A stretch of 9,298 nucleotides of DNA from Candidatus Eiseniibacteriota bacterium (GTDB lineage Bacteria; Eisenbacteria; RBG-16-71-46): assembly GCA_005893365.1 (NCBI GenBank), contig VBPB01000148.1, positions 10,281 through 19,578 of the forward strand. Direction: 5' to 3'. Made by a program: the position numbers and the translations under genes. Under the pieces are notes generated by a model. It was not told the DNA's origin, did not search any database, and worked only from the letters and a program-made list of their open reading frames with translations. Shown here one piece after another: positions 1 to 6,558 of the stretch; within the stretch, counting starts at the first letter, position 1, and the number at the start of each line of letters is the position of its first letter.

Positions 1-73
1 CAAGTTCGCGGCCGACTTCAGCGATGCCGACGGCCACGTGTTCTCGATCTTCGGCCCGCGCGTGGGCGTCTGA
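1..73 (+). CDS. C-terminal end of a VOC (glyoxalase-fold) family protein, 5' truncated
   Basis: Only the last 23 codons are present, read from base 2 to the TGA at 71-73. The visible peptide contains ADFSDADGHVFSIFGP, which matches the usual ending of VOC/glyoxalase/bleomycin-resistance proteins (a final beta strand of the form D-P-D-G-N-x-F-x-x-F). In that fold the last strand often contributes to the metal or substrate site, but the short tail does not allow a substrate to be named. The next gene starts 8 bp downstream, so the two are probably co-transcribed. The family assignment rests on one short motif and is moderately confident; that this is coding sequence is supported by the frame ending directly before the next gene. 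Confidence 0.6.
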   Translation, partial: KFAADFSDADGHVFSIFGPRVGV

Positions 74-81
74 CCCCGCGC

Positions 82-1140
82 GTGCCCGACCTGGACGGTC
101 CCCAAGCCGCGGCGATCGCCGAGATGGTGCTGGCCTGCGTCCACCGCGAGTACCCCGTGCACCTGGTCCACCTCATGGGGCGCGCCGAGGACGCGCGGCC
201 GCCGCGCGAGCTGACGCCCGCGTTCTACGGATCGTTCGACTGGCACTCCGCCGTCCACGGCCACTGGTGCCTGCTGCGCCTGGCGCGCCTCCGTCCCGAG
301 GCGCCGTGGCGGGCCCGGGCGCTGGCGGCGGTGCGCTTGAGCCTCAGCGCCGAGCGGCTCGCGGGCGAGCGGGCCTATCTCGAGGGCGAGGGCCGCCAGG
401 GGTTCGAGCGCCCGTACGGCCTGGCCTGGCTGCTCACGCTGTGCGCCGAACTGCGCGAATGGTCGGCCACCGCCGACCCGGATGCCGACTCGGCGCGCGG
501 GTGGCTCGCGGTCCTCACGCCGCTCGAGTCGCTGGCCGCCGAGCGCATCGTCGCGTCGCTGGCGCGGCTGCCCTGGCCGGTGCGCGGCGGCGAGCACAGC
601 CAGACCGCCTTCGCCCTGGGCCTGACGCTCGACTGGGCGGATGCGGCCGGCCGTGGGGAGGCCGGCCACGCCCTCCGGTCGCGGGCACTCGCCTTCTACG
701 GGGGCGATCGCGACGCGCCCATCGCCTACGAGCCCTCGGGCCACGACTTCCTCTCGCCGGCGCTGGCCGAGGCCGACCTCATGCGCCGGGTCCACGGGGG
801 CGCCGAGTTCGCTGCCTGGCTCGAACGGTTCCTGCCCGAGCCGACGAGCGCCGCCGCCCGCGCCTGGCTCACCCCGGTCGCGAGCCCCGACCCGGCGGAC
901 GGCAAGCTCTCGCACCTGGACGGGCTCAATCTGAGCCGCGCCTGGATGCTGGAGGGCATCGCTACCGCGCTGGCGCCGTCGCATCCGTACCGGGCCCCGC
1001 TCGCCGCCGCGGCCCAAGCCCATGCCGCGGCCGGCCTGACCTCGGTGCCCACCCCGCATTACGCCGGCCAGCACTGGCTCGGGAGCTTCGCCGTCTACCT
1101 GCTCACGCGCCGCGGCCTGCCCTTAGGACGCGGGGCGTGA
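82..1140 (+). CDS. DUF2891 family protein
   Basis: A 352-residue protein recognised as DUF2891 from several conserved blocks: FYGSFDWHSAVHGHW (about residues 48-62), FERPYGLAWLL (from about 108), GGEHSQTAFALGL (from about 169), YEPSGHDFLSPALAEADLM (from about 216), DGLNLSRAWMLEGI (from about 280) and GQHWLGSFAVYLL near the C-terminus. Length is normal for the family. There is no signal peptide or membrane segment, so it is probably cytoplasmic. No biochemical function is established for DUF2891 to my knowledge; the dense His/Trp/Asp motifs suggest a conserved binding or catalytic site. The GTG start at 82 leaves a family-like lead-in before the REYP segment; an in-frame ATG at 124 is possible but would cut it short. 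No clear Shine-Dalgarno is seen. Its stop overlaps the start of the next gene (GTGA), suggesting translational coupling. Confidence 0.9.
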   Translation: MPDLDGPQAAAIAEMVLACVHREYPVHLVHLMGRAEDARPPRELTPAFYGSFDWHSAVHGHWCLLRLARLRPEAPWRARALAAVRLSLSAERLAGERAYLEGEGRQGFERPYGLAWLLTLCAELREWSATADPDADSARGWLAVLTPLESLAAERIVASLARLPWPVRGGEHSQTAFALGLTLDWADAAGRGEAGHALRSRALAFYGGDRDAPIAYEPSGHDFLSPALAEADLMRRVHGGAEFAAWLERFLPEPTSAAARAWLTPVASPDPADGKLSHLDGLNLSRAWMLEGIATALAPSHPYRAPLAAAAQAHAAAGLTSVPTPHYAGQHWLGSFAVYLLTRRGLPLGRGA

Positions 1141-2789
1141 GCGCGGCGGCTCCGGTGAGCGCGGGGCGCGGGGAGGTCGTGGCGCCACGGCCGCTCGGCC
1201 GTCTCGTCCGTTGGTCGATCCCGACCCTCGGGAACTATTGCCTGCTGGTGGTGATCGTCCTGCTGGTCGCCCAGGCGTCGCGCTTCCTGCTCGACAGCGA
1301 CACCGGCTGGCAGATCCGCGCCGGCGACTGGATCCTCGCGCATGGCCGGGTGCCGCGCGTCGACGTGTTCTCGTACACCATGGCCGGTCGGCCGTGGTTC
1401 GCCTGGGAGTGGCTGAGCGACGTCCTGATGTCGCTCCTCCATCGCGCCGGCGGGCTCGCCGGGCTGGTCGGCGCCGCGATCGTGCTCCTCGCCGTCACCT
1501 ACGGGGCGCTGTTCCGGGTCATGACCTGGCGCGGCGCCGATCCCTTCACCGCCTTCGTCCTCACGCTGCTGGCCGCATTCGCCTCGATGATCCACTGGCT
1601 GGCCCGCCCCCATCTGCTCTCGATCCCGCTCATGCTGCTCGCCGGCACGTTGATCGAGGCCTACCGCCGCACCGGGACGCGCTGGGTCTATGCCCTGCCG
1701 CCGCTGGTCGCGGTGTGGGCGAACCTGCACGGCGGGTTCGTGGTCGTCGTCCCGATGCTGGTCATCTACGCCGTGGGCGAGTGGCTCGAGCGCGCCGCCG
1801 CCGGCGAGACCCGGAGCCCGGCGCTGCGCGGGCGGCTCGCCACCTACGCGCTCGTCCTGGCGCTCTCGCTGCTCGCCGCCCTGGCGACGCCCTATGGCAC
1901 GAGCCTGTTCACCCACCTGTGGGGCTTCGCTGGGAACCGCGAGCTGCTCGCCAACAATCTCGAGTTCCGCTCGCCCGACTTCCACACCGCGGACGGCCGC
2001 ATGGTCGAGTGGCTGCTGATCCTCGCGGCCGTGGCCGCGGCGCGGGCCGCCGCCGGCCGGCGCTACGTGGAGGCCGGGCTCGCGCTGCTCTGGACCCACC
2101 TGACGCTCCAGTCCGAGCGCCACGTGACGCTCGCCGCGGTGGTGCTGCTGCCGTTCACCGCCGAGCACCTGAGCCGGGGCTTGGGCGCGGTGGTCGCCCG
2201 GGCCGCCGCGGGTGCCAGCCCCTTGGCGCGCGCGTGCGCCGCCGTCCACGCGTGGGCCGGGCGCATGACGCGCGTGGACCGGCAGGCGACCGGAGCCCTC
2301 GGGTACCTGGTGACGCTCGGCGCCCTGCTCGCCGCACTCGGGGGCGGGGCGCTCGACGGCCGGTTGCCCAAGGGCTTCGCCGCCGGACGCTTCCCGGTGC
2401 GGGCCGTGGACTTCATCGCCTCGGAGCGAGCCGCCGGGCGGCTCCGCGGCCACCTCTTCGCCCACGACCAGTACGGGGGCTACCTCATCTATCGCCTCTA
2501 TCCCGACGTGCAGGTGTTCGCCGACGGCCGCGGCGACATGTACGCCCAGGGGCCGGTCCTGGACGAGATGGCGGCGGTGGCCGCGGCCGAGCCGACCTGG
2601 TCGCGGGTGCTCGACCGCTACACGGTGGAGTGGATGCTGACGCCGCGGTCGAGCCCGCTGGCGCTGGTGGCGCCGGCGCGGGGGAGGTGGCGGACGGTGT
2701 ACGAGGACTCGACCGCCCTGGTGCTGGCGCGGGACTTGACGCGGCCGATCATCGCCCGGACACCCGCAGCCTCCAGGCGATGGCGATGA
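1137..2789 (+). CDS. polytopic membrane protein, GT-C-like, function unknown
   Basis: A 550-residue protein. Residues 1-30 are cytoplasmic and basic; a first membrane helix spans about 32-50, followed directly by LDSDTGWQIRAGDWILAHG (about 52-70), an acidic loop like the D-x-D loop after helix 1 of GT-C glycosyltransferases. Next come FSYTMAGRPWFAWEWLSDV, further helices, ARPHLLSIPL (about 156-165) and WANLHGGFVVVVP (about 194-206). The C-terminal part (from about 420) is soluble, with HDQYGGYLIYRLYPDVQVF and the acidic FADGRGDMY. This architecture recurs in uncharacterised bacterial membrane proteins. A sugar-transfer role is inference. The GTG at 1137 overlaps the DUF2891 stop; an in-frame GTG at 1155 is an alternative. 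The same frame is open back to base 24, but that upstream part is an Arg/Pro/Gly-rich shadow of DUF2891. The last 13 codons overlap the convergent glycosyltransferase gene. Confidence 0.87.
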   Translation: MSAAAPVSAGRGEVVAPRPLGRLVRWSIPTLGNYCLLVVIVLLVAQASRFLLDSDTGWQIRAGDWILAHGRVPRVDVFSYTMAGRPWFAWEWLSDVLMSLLHRAGGLAGLVGAAIVLLAVTYGALFRVMTWRGADPFTAFVLTLLAAFASMIHWLARPHLLSIPLMLLAGTLIEAYRRTGTRWVYALPPLVAVWANLHGGFVVVVPMLVIYAVGEWLERAAAGETRSPALRGRLATYALVLALSLLAALATPYGTSLFTHLWGFAGNRELLANNLEFRSPDFHTADGRMVEWLLILAAVAAARAAAGRRYVEAGLALLWTHLTLQSERHVTLAAVVLLPFTAEHLSRGLGAVVARAAAGASPLARACAAVHAWAGRMTRVDRQATGALGYLVTLGALLAALGGGALDGRLPKGFAAGRFPVRAVDFIASERAAGRLRGHLFAHDQYGGYLIYRLYPDVQVFADGRGDMYAQGPVLDEMAAVAAAEPTWSRVLDRYTVEWMLTPRSSPLALVAPARGRWRTVYEDSTALVLARDLTRPIIARTPAASRRWR

Positions 2790-3492
2790 GGTCGAGCCCG
2801 GCGCGGCAGGCGGCGAGGATCCCGAGCTTCGAGCCCAACACGTCGCGCCAGCGCTGGAGCGGGACCTCGACCAGGTCGGCGGCGGTGTAGCCGGGCCGCC
2901 CACCGCGCGCGATCAGCCGGCTCAACAGCTCGACGTCGAACGCCCAGCGGCTCGCGAACGGCCGCTCCAGCGCGGCGCTCAAGACCGGCGTGACGCGGAA
3001 GAGCTTGGCGCCGCACTGGGTGTCGTAGACCGCCACGCCCAGGGCGAGCGAGGCGCCGGTCGCGAAGATGCGGCCCAGGTAATGACGCGCGGGCCGGCGG
3101 GCGATGTCGCTGCCGAGCAGCCGGACGCGCGACCCCATCACCACCTGGACCCGCCGGCGCCGCGCCTCGCCCACCAGCCGGGCCAGCTCGTCGGCCGGGG
3201 TCGAGAGATCGGCGTCCGCGTAGCCGACGAGCCGGGCCCCCGACTCGACCGCGCGCTTGAGACCGCGGCGGACGGCCTCGGCCTTGCCTTGGTTGCGTTC
3301 GAGACGCAGGAACGACGCCTGGCCCCCGGAGCGGCCGACCAGGGCCGCCAGCCGCTCGGCGGTGGCGTCGGTCGAGCCGTCGTCCACGAACAGGAGATCC
3401 AGGTCCCCGTCGCGGGCGAGCGCGAGGAGCTCGTCTCCGCGCAGCCGCGCGGCCTCGTTGTAGCAGGGGACTACGAGGACGGTCTCACGCAT
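2749..3492 (-). CDS. family 2 glycosyltransferase, polyprenyl/dolichyl-phosphate sugar synthase-like (Alg5/DPM1 type)
   Basis: A 247-residue GT-A fold enzyme predicted to move a sugar from a nucleotide donor to a lipid phosphate. Motifs in order: VVPCYNEAARL (7-17), FVDDGSTD (35-42), the basic RNQGKAEAVRRG loop (66-77), the metal-binding D-x-D in YADADLSTP (91-99), DTQCGAKLFR (157-166), SRWAFDVELL (181-190) and a W-x-D-x-x-GSK-type ending (215-222). The last two match the Alg5/dolichyl-phosphate beta-glucosyltransferase branch. There is no convincing C-terminal transmembrane pair, so the enzyme is probably a peripheral cytoplasmic one. The ATG at 3492 is preferred: GGTGG lies 5 nt upstream and the protein then starts MRETVLVVPCYNEA as usual. 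A GTG at 3501 would add three residues. The start overlaps the methyltransferase gene by 22 bp. It is the last gene of the minus-strand block and its 3' end overlaps the convergent gene by 41 bp. The sugar is unknown. Confidence 0.92.
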   Translation of the reverse strand: MRETVLVVPCYNEAARLRGDELLALARDGDLDLLFVDDGSTDATAERLAALVGRSGGQASFLRLERNQGKAEAVRRGLKRAVESGARLVGYADADLSTPADELARLVGEARRRRVQVVMGSRVRLLGSDIARRPARHYLGRIFATGASLALGVAVYDTQCGAKLFRVTPVLSAALERPFASRWAFDVELLSRLIARGGRPGYTAADLVEVPLQRWRDVLGSKLGILAACRAGLDLIAIAWRLRVSGR

Positions 3493-4229
3493 AGCGACCA
3501 CCAGCTCAGGCCCGGCATCTCCACGTGCACCTCCGAGAGCAGCGACGACAGTCTACCGTCCAGCCGCAACGCCTGCTCGACCAGGGCCGAGACCCGCGGC
3601 CCCGCCCGCCATTCGCCGGCGTTGGGCGGCGGCGTGCGCTTGAGGCCGCTCCGCTCCGCCAGCCGTTCGGCCACGCGCGGCAGCAGGAGCGAGTGGAACA
3701 GGCCGCCGCGCGCGACGATGCTGAGCCCGGCGCCTCGGACCAGCCGGGCGCCCGCGGACGGGGCGTAGCGGCGGAAGTGGCGGAGCTGCACGTCGTGCGC
3801 GCCGAACAGGGCGCCCCAGGCGGGGACGCTCACCAGCGCGTGCGCCCCGGGGGCGAGGTTCCGCGCCACCACGCCCGCCAGGAACCCCGCGTCGTCCTCG
3901 ATGTGCTCGAGCACGTCCAGCAGCAGCACCAGATCGAAGCGCCCCTCGGGCGGCGCCGACACGCAGGTGAGCCTAAGCCCGGCCTCGCGGGCCAGGGCCT
4001 CCATCTGCGCGGGCGTGTAGGCCGCGTCCCAGCAGGTGACGCGGGTGGCGGGATCGAGGGCGGGGAGGAGCGAGCGCGCGAACCACGCATCGCCGCTCCC
4101 CACGTCCAGGATCGCCATCGGCCGCCGGTCGAACCCGCGGGCGGAGAGCTGCCGGCGGAAGAAGTCGAGCCGCGCCACCTCCCAGGGATGGCGGCGGTGG
4201 AGGAACGCCGGGGCTTCGGACAGGTCCAT
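3471..4229 (-). CDS. class I SAM-dependent methyltransferase
   Basis: A 252-residue Rossmann-fold methyltransferase. The SAM-binding motif I is AILDVGSGDAWFA (about 39-51). The acidic strand-2 position is CWDAAY (66-71). Motif IV is FDLVLLLDVLEHIEDD (98-113), and SVPAWGALFGAHD followed by HFRRY (about 134-155) is the pattern of Methyltransf_11/23-type enzymes found in glycan gene clusters. The acceptor cannot be read from sequence; a sugar, a lipid-linked glycan or a small metabolite are all possible. No signal peptide or membrane segment, so cytoplasmic. The ATG at 4229 is supported by AGGA 7 nt upstream, which lies on the stop codon of the preceding YfhO-type gene. The 3' end runs into the glycosyltransferase gene. 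The enzyme may methylate a sugar handled by the flanking glycosyltransfer proteins, which is inferred from context only. Confidence 0.92.
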   Translation of the reverse strand: MDLSEAPAFLHRRHPWEVARLDFFRRQLSARGFDRRPMAILDVGSGDAWFARSLLPALDPATRVTCWDAAYTPAQMEALAREAGLRLTCVSAPPEGRFDLVLLLDVLEHIEDDAGFLAGVVARNLAPGAHALVSVPAWGALFGAHDVQLRHFRRYAPSAGARLVRGAGLSIVARGGLFHSLLLPRVAERLAERSGLKRTPPPNAGEWRAGPRVSALVEQALRLDGRLSSLLSEVHVEMPGLSWWSLCVRPSS

Positions 4230-4236
4230 GGGTCGG

Positions 4237-4240
4237 TCCT
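4237..4240 (-). promoter_or_regulatory. Shine-Dalgarno site for the methyltransferase gene
   Basis: On the minus strand AGGA sits 7 nt before the ATG at 4229 and overlaps the TAG stop (4241-4239) of the YfhO-type gene. The placement supports the start choice and suggests that ribosomes finishing the upstream gene feed the methyltransferase. Confidence 0.55.
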
Positions 4241-6167
4241 ACGCTGCGGCGCTCGTCGCGGCGGCGGAACGCCGGCGCGCGACGACCAGGATGGCCGCGG
4301 CCAGCAGGCTGCCGAGCGCCGCGGCCCAGAGGCCCCGATCCAGGCCGTCGGAGTGGATGTCGAGCCGCACCTGCCGGGCGCCGCGCGGCAAGGCGACGCC
4401 GATCACGCGCTGGTTGACGCGCTCGATCGGCGCCGGCCGGCCGTCCACGCGGCACGACCAGCCCGGGAAGTCGGATTCGCCGACGACCAGGAGCCCGCCG
4501 TCGGGGGCGTCGACCGCGATGTCGATGCGGGACTCACGCCAGCGCGAGCCGGTCACCCGGCCGATCGGCACCACCTCGGCGCCGTCCCATCCGTCGATGA
4601 ACGCCGCGTCCACGGGCGCCTGGTCGAGGACCATCCCCCTCCAGAAGTCGGCCTGCGCGAACCGATAGGCGCGGCTCGCGAAGTAGGCGCGCGGCAACGT
4701 CCCCTGGACCTCGTAGGTGAGGGCCTCGCCGGTGGCGTGGCGCAGCGTGGCCCCGCCCATCGTCTCGACCAGCGCCCGCGTGGCGGTGTCGCGGGCGCCG
4801 ACGATCAGGTAGCCGACGTTGAAGGTGCGGAGCAGGTGGCTGCCGAGGAGGATCCGCGCCGCGTCCGCGTCCGGCGCGCCGAACACGTCGCAGGGGAGCG
4901 TCTGTGAGTACCAGGTGGGCACGAGCCCCGCGGTCGTGCCGGTCGCACCCAGATACCCGTTGGCGGTCGCGGAGTGGAACAGGGCGAGCGGCTCCACCTC
5001 CGGTGCCGCCTCGTCCTGGGTCGTGAGCGGCAGGACGCGAACGTCCCGCGTGAGCCCGAGCGCCGCGGCGCCGACCCGCCCGTGGCCCTCGGTGTAGCGC
5101 TTCATCGACAGGTCGTGCGCCGCGGCGGTGACCGAGGCCACGCTCGCGAACGCGCCGGCCGCGAACAGGACGCACGCCCAGCGCCGCTCGAGCCAGGGGA
5201 GGGCCGCCAGCGTCGCCGCGGCACCGATCAGGCCCAGGACGAAGGCGCCACTCGGGTCGGCCACCACGCCCACGCGGGCGGCCGCGACCACCGCGGCCAG
5301 GACGAAGAGCGCGACCGGCGCCCCGCGCAACCAGCGCAGGCCGGCCAGGTCGCGCACCCAGAGCTCCAGTCCCAGGGCCGCGACCAGCACCAGCACCCCC
5401 TGGCTCATCAGGAAGATCTTGAACGGCCAGCGCAGCGACGACCACAGGGGCAGGCCATAGGTCGCGCGGTAGAGCGGGTTGTGGCCGCCGCCGGCGATGA
5501 CGAGCAGCACCATCACGACCAGGGCGCACGCGACGAACGCCCGGCCGGTGGTGTCGCGCCCGGCGCGATCCACGCGCAGCAGGCCGGCCACGATCGCCGG
5601 GACGACCCAGGCGCCCTGGTAGCCCATCACCGACGCACGTTCGAGGAAGACACCGGTGGGGGCCCGGAAGATCGGCAGCAGCCAGCCGATCAGCGCCCAG
5701 GGCGAGAGGCCGCGCCGCATGAACTCGGCAATCTTGAAGGACCGCGTCCGAATGGACAACGAGAAGAGCTCGGTCATCGGCAGCAGCGCCGGCAGGCTCA
5801 GCACCCCGGCCCACGCCAGCAGGCCGAGCAGGCCCGGCCAGGCGGCGGCGCGCCGATGGACCAGCAGTCCGAAGGCGAGCAGGAAGAGCCCGGCGGTGAG
5901 CCACTGATAGATGAGCATCTGCGGGTGGCCCAGGAACGCCGTGGCGACCAGCCCGATCACCAGCGCCGCGGCCCCGCCCCAGCCGGGGGCGGTGAGCTGG
6001 CGGACGATGCCGTAGATCACCCACGGCAGCCAGGTGAACGCGGCCTGCATGAAGATCCACACCGTGGAGACGCCGGTGACGAAGCCGCCCAGGCAGGCAC
6101 TGAGGGCGGCCACCGCGGCGATGACCGGGCGCACGCCGAGCCGGCGCAGCAGGACGAACCAGCCCAC
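4239..6167 (-). CDS. YfhO-type membrane protein, C-terminal part (separated from its N-terminus by a frameshift)
   Basis: This frame encodes 642 residues that continue the protein begun at 6558. It opens with a membrane helix and the conserved VWIFMQAAFTWLPWVIYG segment, then GHPQMLIYQWLTAG, LLSLPALLPMTELFSLSIR and several more helices. From about residue 350 it becomes a large extracytoplasmic domain, and it ends with the YfhO hallmark ESDFPGWSCRVDGRPAPIER (about 557-580), a beta-sandwich and a last helix before a basic tail. YfhO proteins are GT-C-like membrane proteins; Bacillus YfhO transfers a lipid-linked sugar to an extracellular polymer. The frame is open upstream to a TGA at 6188-6186, so the GTG at 6167 is only a formal start. 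With one base removed the two parts join into 772 residues, a normal family length. Either the gene is a recent pseudogene or there is a sequence error; intact coding character on both sides favours the error or a very young mutation. Confidence 0.88.
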   Translation of the reverse strand: MGWFVLLRRLGVRPVIAAVAALSACLGGFVTGVSTVWIFMQAAFTWLPWVIYGIVRQLTAPGWGGAAALVIGLVATAFLGHPQMLIYQWLTAGLFLLAFGLLVHRRAAAWPGLLGLLAWAGVLSLPALLPMTELFSLSIRTRSFKIAEFMRRGLSPWALIGWLLPIFRAPTGVFLERASVMGYQGAWVVPAIVAGLLRVDRAGRDTTGRAFVACALVVMVLLVIAGGGHNPLYRATYGLPLWSSLRWPFKIFLMSQGVLVLVAALGLELWVRDLAGLRWLRGAPVALFVLAAVVAAARVGVVADPSGAFVLGLIGAAATLAALPWLERRWACVLFAAGAFASVASVTAAAHDLSMKRYTEGHGRVGAAALGLTRDVRVLPLTTQDEAAPEVEPLALFHSATANGYLGATGTTAGLVPTWYSQTLPCDVFGAPDADAARILLGSHLLRTFNVGYLIVGARDTATRALVETMGGATLRHATGEALTYEVQGTLPRAYFASRAYRFAQADFWRGMVLDQAPVDAAFIDGWDGAEVVPIGRVTGSRWRESRIDIAVDAPDGGLLVVGESDFPGWSCRVDGRPAPIERVNQRVIGVALPRGARQVRLDIHSDGLDRGLWAAALGSLLAAAILVVARRRSAAATSAAA

Positions 6168-6188
6168 CGCCGCGACCGGCGAGCATCA
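6165..6188 (-). other. probable single-base frameshift site in the YfhO-type gene
   Basis: The N-terminal frame gives ...APGRLMLA to about 6178, then turns into Arg/Pro/Gly-rich peptide. The neighbouring frame, blocked upstream by a TGA at 6188-6186, gives AAVGWFVLLRRLG from about 6176. Dropping one C of the CC at 6176-6177 restores LMLAVAAVGWFVLLRRLG, a clean membrane helix. The shift must lie between the TGA and about 6165. I see no slippery run or downstream structure that would argue for programmed frameshifting. Confidence 0.75.
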
Positions 6189-6558
6189 GCCGCCCCGGCG
6201 CGAGGCCGAGCAGGTGGGTGATGAGCACGCTCAGCGTGTAGGGGAAGTAGAGGACGCCGGGCTGGCCGGCGGCCAGGATGGGCTCACCCAGGTGCTGGTA
6301 GGGATTCCAGATCGGGACCACGCCCTTGAGCCAGAGCCCGTGGGCGTAGTTGAGGATGGCGGTGAAGTACTCGAAGTTGTCCCAGAGGTCGTAGTCGAAG
6401 AAGCGTCCCAGGCCGGCCGCCACCGCCATCGCGGCCCAGCAGGCGAGCGGGAGGCCGATGAGCCACGCGGCGTCGGGCCGCGTCGCAGGGGTCGCAGTCA
6501 CCGGGGTCGCCGATCGCTCGCTCGCGCGCGCCGGCGTGCGCCGGGCTCCCGGCTTCAC
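6178..6558 (-). CDS. YfhO-type membrane protein, N-terminal part (frameshifted)
   Basis: This encodes the first 127 residues of the YfhO-type protein. A Pro/Ala/Arg-rich cytoplasmic N-terminus (1-30) leads into a first membrane helix (about 31-50). The loop after it holds FFDYDLWDNFEYFTAILNYA and then VPIWNPYQHLGEPILAAGQP (81-100) and YFPYTL, the pattern of the first extracytoplasmic loop of YfhO proteins (P-x-W-N-P-Y...G-x-P). The GTG start at 6558 overlaps the TGA stop of the upstream exported-protein gene (GTGA), so translation is probably coupled; an in-frame GTG at codon 20 is a less likely alternative. The frame itself stays open to 4534, but everything beyond about 6178 has the low-complexity composition of a non-coding frame while the family sequence continues in the neighbouring frame. 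Confidence 0.82.

Noticed and set aside
24..1136. Open frame of about 370 codons continuous with the membrane protein gene on the plus strand
   Set aside because: The peptide is Arg/Pro/Gly/Ala-rich low complexity, and DUF2891 with clear family motifs occupies another frame of the same DNA. The real gene starts at 1137.
1095..2903. 602-codon open frame antisense to the membrane protein gene
   Set aside because: Its composition (Arg, Gly, Gln, His, Glu runs, no domain) is that of the antisense of a GC-rich gene; the plus-strand frame has membrane helices and family motifs.
3525..4907. 460-codon plus-strand open frame
   Set aside because: It lies antisense to the methyltransferase and the YfhO-type gene and contains no recognisable motif or hydrophobic pattern.
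4534..6177. Continuation of the N-terminal YfhO frame past the frameshift
   Set aside because: After about 6178 the peptide becomes Arg/Gly/Pro-rich while the family sequence continues in the neighbouring frame, so this is not the real C-terminus.
4974..6221. 415-codon plus-strand open frame antisense to the YfhO-type gene
   Set aside because: Gln/Arg/Gly/Asp-rich low complexity without domains; a codon-bias shadow.
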